Assembly: GCF_003253485.1 (NCBI RefSeq)
Contig: NZ_QKTX01000008.1
Span: 1-64,000, forward strand
Length of the DNA: 64,000 bases
Direction of reading: 5' to 3'
DNA from: Algoriphagus aquaeductus
GTDB lineage: Bacteria; Bacteroidota; Bacteroidia; Cytophagales; Cyclobacteriaceae
Of this stretch, positions 52,296-60,783 are shown piece by piece. Made by a program: the position numbers and the translations under genes. Under the pieces are notes generated by a model. The model saw nothing but the letters and a program-made list of their open reading frames with translations. It made no database searches and was not told the DNA's origin. Numbering within the stretch: position 1 is the stretch's first letter; each line of letters opens with the position of its first letter.

Positions 52296-53057
52296 ATGTC
52301 AAAAATCGAATACAAAGACTTACTGGATGCTGGTGTTCACTTCGGACACTTGACGAGAAAGTGGGATCCAAGAATGGCTCCATATATCTTTATGGAGAAG
52401 AACGGTATCCACATTATCGACCTCAACAAAACGCTTGCTTGCCTCGAAGAAGCATCCAACGCAATCAAGCAAATCGTACGTTCCGGCAAAAAAGTAATGT
52501 TTGTCGCCACGAAAAAACAAGCCAAGGACCTAGTAGCAGCAGAGGCTCAGCGTCTGAATATGCCTTACGTGACCGAAAGATGGTTGGGTGGTATGTTGAC
52601 CAACTTCGCTACGATCCGTAAGTCCCTCAAGAAAATGTCAGGTCTTGAAAAACTGATGAAAGAGGACGCTTACAAAAACTTGGCTAAGAAAGAGCGTCTG
52701 ATGGTAAGCCGTCAGAAAGAAAAAATGGAAAGCGTGCTTGGCGGTATCGCCGACTTGAGCAGACTTCCAGCGGCTCTTTTCGTAGTGGACATTAAAAGAG
52801 AACACATCGCGATTGCAGAAGCTCAAAAATTGGGCATTCCAGTGTTTGCTTTGGTAGATACCAACTCTAACCCAAATGAGGTGGATTTCCCAATCCCAGC
52901 AAACGACGACGCATTCAAGTCAGTGTCTCTTTTGGTAAAAGCATTTGGCGCAGCTATCGAAGAAGGTCTTTCTGAGCGTAAGAGAGACAAGGACGATGCT
53001 AAACTTTCTGAAGAGGAAGAGGCTAAAAGAGCTGTGGACGCTGAAACACAAGAATAA
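52296..53057 (+). CDS. rpsB: 30S ribosomal protein S2
   Basis: A 253-residue S2. [34 protein letters not shown] and [20 protein letters not shown] are the family signatures. The acidic C-terminal tail ([18 protein letters not shown]) is species-specific. It is followed by a terminator and a fresh promoter before tsf. Confidence 0.96.
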   Translation: MSKIEYKDLLDAGVHFGHLTRKWDPRMAPYIFMEKNGIHIIDLNKTLACLEEASNAIKQIVRSGKKVMFVATKKQAKDLVAAEAQRLNMPYVTERWLGGMLTNFATIRKSLKKMSGLEKLMKEDAYKNLAKKERLMVSRQKEKMESVLGGIADLSRLPAALFVVDIKREHIAIAEAQKLGIPVFALVDTNSNPNEVDFPIPANDDAFKSVSLLVKAFGAAIEEGLSERKRDKDDAKLSEEEEAKRAVDAETQE

Positions 53058-53080
53058 TCCACAATCGATTTGAATACTCA

Positions 53081-53124
53081 AAAATTGAACATCTGGCTTA
53101 GGTCGATGTTCAATTTTTTGTTTT
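53081..53124 (+). terminator. Terminator of rpsB
   Basis: AAAATTGAACATC (53081-53093) pairs with its exact complement (53105-53117), 13 bp with an 11-base loop, followed by TTTGTTTTT. It splits rpsB from tsf. Confidence 0.85.
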
Positions 53125-53168
53125 TGCCTGACTTGAGGCCAAAGGCTTCAGTTAACAAAAACATCACG

Positions 53169-53197
53169 TTGCGAGGACTTTTTTACATCTAATTTTG
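53169..53197 (+). promoter_or_regulatory. tsf promoter
   Basis: TTG (53169-53171), 18 bases and TAATTTTG (53190-53197) fit the Bacteroidota consensus. The ATG is 57 bases downstream. Confidence 0.65.
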
Positions 53198-53254
53198 GCC
53201 TCCGACACTCCCAAATGAATTCTATAATCTGTTGATAAATAAACTGATCACACA

Positions 53255-54085
53255 ATGGCAATTACTGCACAAGACGTAAACAAACTGAGACAAATGACCG
53301 GTGCCGGTATGATGGACTGCAAAAAAGCTTTGACAGAAGCGGAAGGCGACTTTGAAAAAGCAGTGGACATCCTCAGAAAAAAAGGTCAAAAAGTATCTGC
53401 TTCCAGAGCTGACCGCGAAACCAAAGAGGGCGTAGTAGTAACCCGCGTAGCGGATGGCGGAGCAAAAGGTATCCTTCTTTCCTTGACTTGCGAGACTGAC
53501 TTCGTGGCTAAAAACGAAGAGTTTGGTGCGTTCGCAAATACCTTGATCGATTTGGCTGTGAACAACGGATGTACTGCTACCGAGCAAATCCTTGCTTTGC
53601 CTTTCGACAGCATCACCGTAGCTGAGAAAATCATCGAAATGACCGGTAAAATCGGTGAGAAAATCGAGATCTCTCATTACGAAGTCATCAACGCTGAGAA
53701 GGTAGTAACCTATATCCACTCCAATGGTAAATTGGGTGTATTGGTAGGTATGGTGAATACTTCCGGTGCTGACGTAGAAGAGGCAGGAAAAGACGTAGCG
53801 ATGCAAATTGCAGCAATGAATCCTGTAGCTGTGGACAAAGACGGTGTAGATGCTTCTATGATCGAGCGTGAAATCGAAATCGGTAAAGAGCAAGCCAGAG
53901 CTGAAGGTAAGCCGGAAGAAATGCTTGAAAAAATCGCAATGGGTAAGCTTCAGAAGTTCTACAAAGAGAGCACCTTGTTGAGCCAGCAGTTTGTGAAAGA
54001 CAACTCTTTGTCTATCGCACAATACCTGAACAACGTTAGCAAAGGCTTGACTGTAAACGCGTTCAAGAGAATTTCTATCGGATAA
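53255..54085 (+). CDS. tsf: Elongation factor Ts
   Basis: A 276-residue EF-Ts, the nucleotide exchange factor for EF-Tu. N-terminal VNKLRQMTGAGMMDCKKAL is the UBA-like domain that contacts EF-Tu, and LTCETDFVAKNEEF is the conserved core motif. The C-terminal part is of normal length. It is on its own transcript, with promoter at 53169-53197 and terminator at 54106-54148. Confidence 0.96.
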   Translation: MAITAQDVNKLRQMTGAGMMDCKKALTEAEGDFEKAVDILRKKGQKVSASRADRETKEGVVVTRVADGGAKGILLSLTCETDFVAKNEEFGAFANTLIDLAVNNGCTATEQILALPFDSITVAEKIIEMTGKIGEKIEISHYEVINAEKVVTYIHSNGKLGVLVGMVNTSGADVEEAGKDVAMQIAAMNPVAVDKDGVDASMIEREIEIGKEQARAEGKPEEMLEKIAMGKLQKFYKESTLLSQQFVKDNSLSIAQYLNNVSKGLTVNAFKRISIG

Positions 54086-54105
54086 TTTCCCGATCCCTTA
54101 ATAAT

Positions 54106-54148
54106 AAAAAACCCTCTCGGAGCGATCTGAGAGGGTTTTTCGTTTTTA
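54106..54148 (+). terminator. Terminator of tsf
   Basis: AAAAACCCTCTC (to 54118) and GAGAGGGTTTTT (54129-54140) form a 12-bp stem with a 10-base loop, followed by CGTTTTTAT. Confidence 0.9.
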
Positions 54149-54235
54149 TAGGTCAGGTACTTTTCCAAAGTTCCAAACTTTGGAAAAGTTATCCCACTTG
54201 CCCCAAGACCTGTTCACCACAGACCTTTTTTCCAT

Positions 54236-55525
54236 TTAGGAATTCATCAAACTCTCAATCTCCTCGGCCTCGATCGGAATATTCCTCATCAGATCGAAGT
54301 AGCCGTTTTCCCGAATTACAATATTGTTTTCCAAACGAACACCAAACCCTTCTGCAGGGATATAAATGCCCGGCTCAACGGTAAAAACCATTCCCGTGGT
54401 AATCGGATAGTGCATGGTACCCACATCATGCACATCCAATCCCAAATGGTGAGAGGTGCCGTGCATGAAGTACTTTTTATAAGCAGGCCAATTCGGATCC
54501 TGATTTTTGATATCGGTTTGATCGATCAATCCGAGACCTACAAGCTCCGATTGCATAATCAACCCCACTTCTTTGTGGTAATCCTGAATGTTCACTCCAG
54601 GTCTTAGGATAGCAGCCGCTTCCCGATGCACTCTCAAAACAGCATCATAAACCGCGCGCTGTCTAGTCGTGAATTTTCCATTTACCGGAATGGTCCGGGT
54701 CATGTCTGCATTGTAATTGCCGTATTCTGCTCCCACGTCAAGCAGAAGTAATTCCCCGTCCTTACAGGCTTTGTTATTTTCAATGTAGTGAAGCACACAA
54801 GCTGATGAACCGGAGGCAATGATGGGTTCGTAGGCGAAACCTTTACTTCGATTGCGAATAAATTCATGAATAAACTCCGCTTCGATTTCGTACTCAGTCA
54901 CTCCGGGTTTCACGAAAGAAAGGATTCTTCGGAAGCCCTTCTCGGTAATGTCGCAGGCAATTTGCAGCTGATCGATTTCTTCCTGTTCTTTCACCCCGCG
55001 CAACTCATGCATGATCGGAGCTACGCGCTCGAGATGATGAAGCGGATACCGTTCCTTGCAGCTTTTGATAAAACGGGCATCGCGAGTTTCGACTACCACA
55101 CCAGCTCTTAAGTGCTCATTAGTATTCAGGTAGATCTTTTCTGAGAGATTGGCCACCCAGTTGAAAATATTCTCGAAAGCCGAAAGCCACTGGATATTTT
55201 CAATCCCTGAAGCTGCCTTTGCTTCTTCTTTGGTGTATTTGTGGCCTTCCCACACGGCGATATGCTCGTTGGTCTCTCTCATGAAAAGTACTTCTCTCCA
55301 GGCTAGATTGGGACAATCCGGCGCGATCAGCAAAATGGTCTCCTCCTGATCAATCCCGCTGAGATAAAACAAATCATTGTTTTGGCGAAACTTCATCGTC
55401 CCGTCTGCATTCGTCGGCAGGATGTCATTGGCATTAAAAATCGCCACAGAATTCTTAGCCAGCTTTGAGGCAAGCTTTGCTCGGTTACGGATGTATAGTT
55501 CTTTGGGTAAGGGAGAATATTTCAT
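54236..55525 (-). CDS. Aminopeptidase P family protein (M24B)
   Basis: A 429-residue metallopeptidase that removes the N-terminal residue before proline. The dinuclear metal ligands are visible in the C-terminal pita-bread domain: Asp in LLLLDVGAEYGNYNADMTRT (two Asp), His in HGTSHHLGLDVHDVG, Glu in FTVEPGIYIP and in GVRLENNIVI. The N-terminal AMP_N domain contains RQNNDLFYLSGIDQEE. The start at 55525 (MKYSPLPKELYIRNR) is family-like; the frame further up overlaps the divergent peptidase gene and is rejected. Confidence 0.92.
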   Translation of the reverse strand: MKYSPLPKELYIRNRAKLASKLAKNSVAIFNANDILPTNADGTMKFRQNNDLFYLSGIDQEETILLIAPDCPNLAWREVLFMRETNEHIAVWEGHKYTKEEAKAASGIENIQWLSAFENIFNWVANLSEKIYLNTNEHLRAGVVVETRDARFIKSCKERYPLHHLERVAPIMHELRGVKEQEEIDQLQIACDITEKGFRRILSFVKPGVTEYEIEAEFIHEFIRNRSKGFAYEPIIASGSSACVLHYIENNKACKDGELLLLDVGAEYGNYNADMTRTIPVNGKFTTRQRAVYDAVLRVHREAAAILRPGVNIQDYHKEVGLIMQSELVGLGLIDQTDIKNQDPNWPAYKKYFMHGTSHHLGLDVHDVGTMHYPITTGMVFTVEPGIYIPAEGFGVRLENNIVIRENGYFDLMRNIPIEAEEIESLMNS

Positions 55526-55602
55526 AGCTAGATAATTACCAGAGCAAGTTAATAAATCATGCCAATCCAGTGAATCAAATTCCGAGATAGTGGGTTTCAA
55601 CT

Positions 55603-55610
55603 TAAATTTG
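55603..55610 (+). promoter_or_regulatory. Possible -7 element of the M16 gene
   Basis: TAAATTTG fits the -7 consensus 26 bases before the ATG. No TTG lies at the expected -33 position. Confidence 0.4.
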
Positions 55611-55636
55611 TACTTTCCAAAAAGGAACAGCGCAGT

Positions 55637-56866
55637 ATGCATTTGAATATAAAAGAGCTACCCAACGGAATCCGAATTGTACATCAGGAAGTAACCTATA
55701 CCCGCCTCGTACACTGCGGATTTATTCTGAATATCGGTAGCCGGGATGAGGACAAGGAGCAGGAAGGATTGGCCCATTTTTGGGAGCACATGGCTTTCAA
55801 AGGAACCCATAAGCGAAAAACATTTCACATCATCAACAGACTGGAATCCCTGGGTGGAGAACTCAATGCGTATACCACCAAAGAAAAAGTCTGCTTTTAC
55901 GCTTCGGTGCTACGAGATCACTACCCCAAAGCAGCCGAACTCCTGTATGACATTACCTTCAATTCCACTTTCCCTGAAAAGCAAATTGAGAAAGAACGTC
56001 AGGTCATCTTGGAAGAAATGGCCATGTATCGGGATTCTCCGGATGATTCCATTCAGGACGATTTGGATGCTTTGGTTTTTGAGCATCATGCATTGGGAAG
56101 AAATATTTTAGGCACAGAGGAAACGGTGGGTAGATTCCAGCAGGAGGATTTCTTTGATTTTATCTCTACTCGATTGGACACTTCCCAACTCGTGTTTTCG
56201 GTGGTGGGTAATATTTCCTTTGAAAAAGCCTTAAAAATCATCGAAGGTCCACTCAGAGAAATCCCAAACAAAAGGACGCTGTATGTCAGAAGTGGTTTTC
56301 ATGACTACCAACCCAAATTCAAAACGGTCCAGCGGGATGTTACCCAATCCCTTTGTGCCATCGGTAGGCCTGCTTATTCACTCCACGATCCCAATCGTTT
56401 CAAACTATACCTACTGAATAATATTTTAGGCGGCCCCAGCATGAACAGCCGACTGAATCTTTCCCTGCGGGAAAATTACGGCTATGTGTACAGCATCGAG
56501 TCAAGCTATCAACCGTTTTCGGATACGGGGTTTTTTGGGATCTATTTTGGCACAGAAGAAAAGACCCTGAAAAAATCTCAGGCCATCGTGCAGCGAGAGA
56601 TGGAAAAACTCAGAAGCAAAAAATTGGGCAGCAATCAGCTGCATTCTGCCAAAGAGCAAGCCATTGGACAGATGGCTATGGCAGAAGAAAACTATGCTGC
56701 CTTGATGTTGGTCTATGGTAAAAGCCTCATCGATCACAACAAAATCGACTCCTTGGACCGTATTTTCGAGCAAATCCGAGCCACCACCTCAGAGCAGCTT
56801 TTGGAAATTGCGCAAGACATCTTTCATCCCGATCAGCTGAGTTACCTGATTTACACCCCTAATTGA
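55637..56866 (+). CDS. M16 family zinc peptidase (pitrilysin-like)
   Basis: A 409-residue peptidase. The inverted zinc motif is HFWEH (HxxEH) in GLAHFWEHMAFKGT, and the distal Glu lies in ERQVILEEMAMYRD about 70 residues later. This is the short, two-domain M16 type that usually works as a dimer of active and inactive chains or as a processing peptidase. Its stop lies 1 base before the methyltransferase start, so they are cotranscribed. It has no signal peptide, so a cytoplasmic role is likely. Confidence 0.9.
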   Translation: MHLNIKELPNGIRIVHQEVTYTRLVHCGFILNIGSRDEDKEQEGLAHFWEHMAFKGTHKRKTFHIINRLESLGGELNAYTTKEKVCFYASVLRDHYPKAAELLYDITFNSTFPEKQIEKERQVILEEMAMYRDSPDDSIQDDLDALVFEHHALGRNILGTEETVGRFQQEDFFDFISTRLDTSQLVFSVVGNISFEKALKIIEGPLREIPNKRTLYVRSGFHDYQPKFKTVQRDVTQSLCAIGRPAYSLHDPNRFKLYLLNNILGGPSMNSRLNLSLRENYGYVYSIESSYQPFSDTGFFGIYFGTEEKTLKKSQAIVQREMEKLRSKKLGSNQLHSAKEQAIGQMAMAEENYAALMLVYGKSLIDHNKIDSLDRIFEQIRATTSEQLLEIAQDIFHPDQLSYLIYTPN

Positions 56867-56867
56867 A

Positions 56868-57512
56868 ATGGAATTTATCGACCCGGCTTTATTGGCCTAT
56901 TGCGAAGCGCATACCAGTCCCGAAGATGCTCTTCTCAAAAAAATCACGCGCGAGACCCAAGCCAAAGTCCTGATGCCAAGAATGATTTCCGGGCACCTGC
57001 AGGGAAAAATGCTGGAGCTTTTCACAAAAATGATGAATGCCGAATCGATTTTGGAAATCGGAACCTACACGGGATACTCGGGAATCTGCCTGGCCAGAGG
57101 ACTGAAACACGGAGGTAAACTGACTACCCTGGACATCAACGATGAACTGGAAGCCATGGTCAGGGGATTTTTCGAAGAAAGCGGACTGGCTAATCAAATC
57201 GATTACCGGTTGGGGAATGCAAGAGACATCATCCCAACTTTGGATGGGCCGTTTGACCTGGTGTTTATCGACGCGGATAAGTTTTACTATGGGGATTATT
57301 TTGAATTAGTCATCGACAAAGTTAGACCGGGAGGAATCATCCTGGCCGACAATGTGCTTTGGTCGGGCAAAATCCTTGTCGAGGAAGGTCAAAAAATTGA
57401 CAAAGACACCCAGAAAATTTTGGACTTCAACAAACTGGTTCATCAGGATCCAAGAGTGGAAAATATCCTGCTTCCCATCAGAGATGGAGTTTTAATGGCC
57501 AGAAAACTCTGA
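56868..57512 (+). CDS. SAM-dependent O-methyltransferase
   Basis: A 214-residue class I methyltransferase of the caffeoyl-CoA/catechol O-methyltransferase family (PF01596). SILEIGTYTGYSGICLARGL is the SAM-binding loop, DLVFIDADKFYYGDYFE has the metal-binding Asp, and LADNVLWSGKI the second metal site. Small-molecule catechols are typical substrates. It starts 1 base after the M16 gene. Confidence 0.9.
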   Translation: MEFIDPALLAYCEAHTSPEDALLKKITRETQAKVLMPRMISGHLQGKMLELFTKMMNAESILEIGTYTGYSGICLARGLKHGGKLTTLDINDELEAMVRGFFEESGLANQIDYRLGNARDIIPTLDGPFDLVFIDADKFYYGDYFELVIDKVRPGGIILADNVLWSGKILVEEGQKIDKDTQKILDFNKLVHQDPRVENILLPIRDGVLMARKL

Positions 57513-57573
57513 TTTAAGAAAAAGGGAATCATTTTTGCTTTTCGTGGCCAGAGCAAAACGAAAGCAATTTTCG

Positions 57574-59166
57574 ATGAAATCCCGACTGATTACCCTTCTG
57601 TTTATTCCCCTTTTTGTCTTTGCCCAACAGTGGGTTCAAGCCCAAATCCCACAAGTCCCCAGCCAGATAGAATTTGCGGACCTGATCGTACGGATCACTC
57701 CACAGGCACAGCGTGAAATTCAGCTCGATGTCGATGCGCTTTATCGAAATCCAACTTACTTCAAAATCAAGCAGGATCGGGTAAATCTGTTTATGCCGAT
57801 TGTGGAAAGAGAACTTCGCAAGCAAGGCGTACCGGATGACCTGAAGTATCTTGTAATTCAGGAAAGCGGATTGATTTCCGATGCGGTATCTACTTCCAAT
57901 GCGGTAGGTTTTTGGCAATTCAAGCAGGGAACCGCGGAAGAGGTAGGATTAAGAGTCGACAACCAAGTAGACGAACGAAAAAGCATCATCTCCTCCACCC
58001 GTGGAGCAGCTCTTTACCTCAAAAAACACAATAATGCACTGGATAATTGGATGACTGCTTTGGTCTCTTACCAAATGGGCCTGGGAGGGGCCAAGGCCTA
58101 TTTTGGCAACCAATTCGCAGGAAAGAAAAGCATAGAAGTGGATCGAAATACCCATTGGTATTTCAAGAAGTATTTGGCCCATAAAATTGCCTATCAAAAT
58201 CAAATTGGAGTCTTTGCCTCCTCTACTCAACGTCTAGCTGAGGTTCAGGTACAAGGTCCGGTGACTATGGCCGCCTTGGCCAAGCGATACGGAGTAAGTG
58301 AAGACCATCTGAAAGAATACAACAAATGGGCTGCAAACGGAAAAATCCCTTCCGGGACTTTCACCTTATTTTATATCAAAGAGGGATCCCTTCCGGTAGA
58401 ACCGGCAATCTTCAAAACAGAAGAAAAGCCAACCCAAAACAAAGCATCCCAAAGCGTCACGGCCAAGTCTTCTCCAGCCTATAAACAGGCCAATTCATTT
58501 CCGAGGATTTCCGGCAATACCACCAAGTCAAGCCAACCCAATCAGATTACGGTCAATGACCTGGAAGGAGTTCAAGCTCCCAAAACCATGTCGCCCAGCA
58601 AATTTGCAGATGAAATCGGCATGAAAGAAAAAAAATTCCGAAAGCTGAACGATCTTCCGGCAGACGAGCGAGTGGAAATCGGAAATTACTATTACACTGA
58701 AAAAAAGAAAACCAGTGCCGAAGTAGAAACCCATGTCGTGCAACCCGGTGAATCTCTCTGGAGTATTTCCCAAAAATACGGAATTAGGCTCGCTGCACTC
58801 AAATCAAAAAACAGAATAAGAAGAGATTCGGAATTGAAGGCTGGAATGGTGTTGAATCTTAGGGAAACCAGAAAAAGAGGGGAAGAGATTCCGGTAGTTC
58901 CGGTTGTCAACACCCCAACTCCTCCTCGAACTGTGGTGGCCCAATCTGATCCGATTCAACAGGAAACGCCTCAAGTGCAGCCCACTAATCAGCCAAGCTT
59001 AAAAAATCAATCCGAAAAAATATACCATACCGTAAGCCAGGGAGAAACCCTGTTTGCGATCTCCAGAAAGTACGGAATCACCGTGGACGAATTGAAGCAG
59101 TGGAATAACATCGGCAGTCAAAACATCATTACCATTGGCCAAAAGTTGGTTATTTTAAGACCCTAA
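57574..59166 (+). CDS. LysM-containing lytic transglycosylase (MltD-like)
   Basis: A 530-residue exported cell-wall enzyme. Signal peptide MKSRLITLLFIPLFVFA; SLT domain with catalytic Glu97 in LVIQESGLISDA and the conserved GFWQFKQGTA; then a Ser/Pro/Gln-rich middle; and LysM modules at the C-terminal half (THVVQPGESLWSISQKYGI and IYHTVSQGETLFAISRKYGI), with a degenerate one near residue 240. It cleaves peptidoglycan to anhydro-muropeptides, the substrates of the recycling set at 10325-16198. The start at 57574 gives the signal peptide; upstream codons overlap spacer. The next gene starts 21 bases later. Confidence 0.93.
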   Translation: MKSRLITLLFIPLFVFAQQWVQAQIPQVPSQIEFADLIVRITPQAQREIQLDVDALYRNPTYFKIKQDRVNLFMPIVERELRKQGVPDDLKYLVIQESGLISDAVSTSNAVGFWQFKQGTAEEVGLRVDNQVDERKSIISSTRGAALYLKKHNNALDNWMTALVSYQMGLGGAKAYFGNQFAGKKSIEVDRNTHWYFKKYLAHKIAYQNQIGVFASSTQRLAEVQVQGPVTMAALAKRYGVSEDHLKEYNKWAANGKIPSGTFTLFYIKEGSLPVEPAIFKTEEKPTQNKASQSVTAKSSPAYKQANSFPRISGNTTKSSQPNQITVNDLEGVQAPKTMSPSKFADEIGMKEKKFRKLNDLPADERVEIGNYYYTEKKKTSAEVETHVVQPGESLWSISQKYGIRLAALKSKNRIRRDSELKAGMVLNLRETRKRGEEIPVVPVVNTPTPPRTVVAQSDPIQQETPQVQPTNQPSLKNQSEKIYHTVSQGETLFAISRKYGITVDELKQWNNIGSQNIITIGQKLVILRP

Positions 59167-59187
59167 TCCGAAAACATCCCACATTCC

Positions 59188-60180
59188 ATGCTTCGGTCCA
59201 TTTTCCTATTCGGATTTTTTCTATCGCTCTCTGTTCAATACTCCTTTGGACAGGATCGACTCATTATTCCTGACACGGTTTTGATCAATGGAGACACGCT
59301 ATTGATGTTGGGTGATTCGATCATCGTGGAGGAACCCAAAAAAGAGATTTTCTGGAAAACGGGAGGAAATTACAATCTCAACATTCAACAAGTCACCCTC
59401 AGCAATTGGGCAGCTGGAGGTACAGGATCTTTTGCGCTTAATTCAGGAACAACCCTTTTTGCGAATTACAAAAAGGACTCTAAGGTTTGGGACACCCAAC
59501 TGACAATCAATCTGGGATTTAACAGACAAAGTGAACGGGATTTTAAAACCCGGAAAACCAACGATAACTTCATCTTTGTGAGTAACTACGGCCGTCAATT
59601 GTCGGAAAAACTTTATCTCACGACACAACTCGACGCCAGGACCCAACTGCTTCCCGGCTACCGATTCTCCAAACCTGCAGGAGCCGAATCTGAAATTCGA
59701 ACCAAAATTTCAGATCTGCTAAGCCCCGGTTACCTACAATCCTCTACCGGTCTCAATTACCGGAGAACTTACCCTGACAAAAGCAGATTATCGGTCATTC
59801 TTTCTCCATTTACCGGACGGTTTACCATGGTAATGGATGACTCCCTGAGCAGAGTTGGTGCGTTCGGGGTCACTCCGGGTGAAAATGTACGTGCAGAGGC
59901 AGGTATGTCTTTGGCGCTGGGTGTAGTTGACTTTATCCTGATGGAAAATGTGACTTGGAAATCAGACCTCAACCTTTTTTCCAATTATGAGCGATTTGGA
60001 AATATGGTAGTCAACTTCAACTCCTTGATCCGAATGAAGGTCAACAAATACATTTCCACGCGGATTGAAACAGTAATTATTTACGATGAAGAAGTATTTA
60101 TCCGGCAGGATGATGGCACTACCAAACAAGCCGTGCAGCTTCAGAACCTGATCAATTTTGGGATTTCTCTCGACTTTTAG
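59188..60180 (+). CDS. DUF3078 outer-membrane beta-barrel protein
   Basis: A 330-residue exported protein: signal peptide MLRSIFLFGFFLSLSVQYSFG, then WKTGGNYNLNIQQVTLSNWAAGG, the DUF3078 mark, and many amphipathic beta strands ending in F (C-terminal ISLDF), as in outer-membrane barrels. The role is unknown in the family. It follows the lytic transglycosylase gene by 21 bases. Its stop codon overlaps the dnaX stop codon by four bases in the opposite direction, so the two genes are tail to tail. Confidence 0.88.
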   Translation: MLRSIFLFGFFLSLSVQYSFGQDRLIIPDTVLINGDTLLMLGDSIIVEEPKKEIFWKTGGNYNLNIQQVTLSNWAAGGTGSFALNSGTTLFANYKKDSKVWDTQLTINLGFNRQSERDFKTRKTNDNFIFVSNYGRQLSEKLYLTTQLDARTQLLPGYRFSKPAGAESEIRTKISDLLSPGYLQSSTGLNYRRTYPDKSRLSVILSPFTGRFTMVMDDSLSRVGAFGVTPGENVRAEAGMSLALGVVDFILMENVTWKSDLNLFSNYERFGNMVVNFNSLIRMKVNKYISTRIETVIIYDEEVFIRQDDGTTKQAVQLQNLINFGISLDF

Positions 60181-60773
60181 AAATCCACATCCAGATCAAA
60201 CTTTCGTTGAAACTCGGCCAGGGCGGGATGCTTATCCCTCAAAAATCTCAGCTTATCGGTATTGGTATAAAGCTTTGGCCTACTATCTTCAATTTCCTCT
60301 TTGTGCTCCACTGATATCGAGAGCTGGTTAGCTCCTGTCAGCTTTCTGATCAACCCCAACAGTTCGGGTCGCATCTTATTGGCGATCTCTTCCTGTACAG
60401 AACCCATAACCTGCAAATTCACCTCCCCATTGAGCACTTGGATGGGTTGATCTAATATGGCCAGTTCGAAATTTTTGTTTGCCTGTCTATAGAAGTCTTT
60501 CACCGAATGGATGACCAGGTCCAGCATCTCTTGCGTCAAAGTTACGGACTCTTGAATAATGGTAGGCGCAGCTACTTCTGGCCTTTTCTCCACCACTACC
60601 TGATCAGGAGCATTATTCTTTTCCTCTACCAGTTTTTTGGTATGGAAAAGACTGGTAGGAATGGAAATCGTGGATTTGAGCGGAGTTTTATTCCCTTCAC
60701 CTACTTTGCTGAGATCTGGAGGTGAAGAAGGAGGCAATGGGGCTGTTGCAGTTGAAACCGATTCACTCAGTCT
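60177..60773 (-). CDS. dnaX: dnaX tau-like C-terminal extension in the -1 frame
   Basis: A 198-residue open stretch in the -1 frame relative to dnaX, joined to it at the A10 run. After the slip the codons read Arg-Leu-Ser-Glu-Ser-Val and continue open to TAA at 60177. It has a Ser/Pro-rich linker and then a conserved-looking C terminus (ELAILDQPIQVLNGEVNLQV, LRFLRDKHPALAEFQRKFDL), which is the known form of the tau C terminus in Bacteroidota. A tau of about 578 residues would result. It could not begin efficiently on its own: the only early in-frame start is TTG at 60737. It is therefore treated as an extension of dnaX, not a separate gene. Confidence 0.85.
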   Translation of the reverse strand, partial: RLSESVSTATAPLPPSSPPDLSKVGEGNKTPLKSTISIPTSLFHTKKLVEEKNNAPDQVVVEKRPEVAAPTIIQESVTLTQEMLDLVIHSVKDFYRQANKNFELAILDQPIQVLNGEVNLQVMGSVQEEIANKMRPELLGLIRKLTGANQLSISVEHKEEIEDSRPKLYTNTDKLRFLRDKHPALAEFQRKFDLDVDF

Positions 60774-60783
60774 TTTTTTTTTG
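60767..60783 (-). promoter_or_regulatory. Candidate programmed slippage site in dnaX
   Basis: Ten A residues (plus-strand T at 60773-60782) read ACA-AAA-AAA-AAA-GAC-TGA in frame 0. One added A, or a -1 slip, opens the frame that ends at 60177. The run sits at the border of domain III and the tau-specific part. No clear stem-loop was seen just downstream, so slippage of RNA polymerase on the run is the simpler guess. Confidence 0.75.

Noticed and set aside
53222..54022. Long 266-codon open frame on the minus strand, antisense to tsf
   Set aside because: It is the complement of a highly expressed, strongly codon-biased gene; its predicted protein is rich in Phe, Ser, His and Cys and matches no family.
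60177..60737. Treating the dnaX downstream frame as an independent gene
   Set aside because: Its only early start is TTG, it has no promoter of its own, and its content is the tau C terminus that belongs with the upstream frame.
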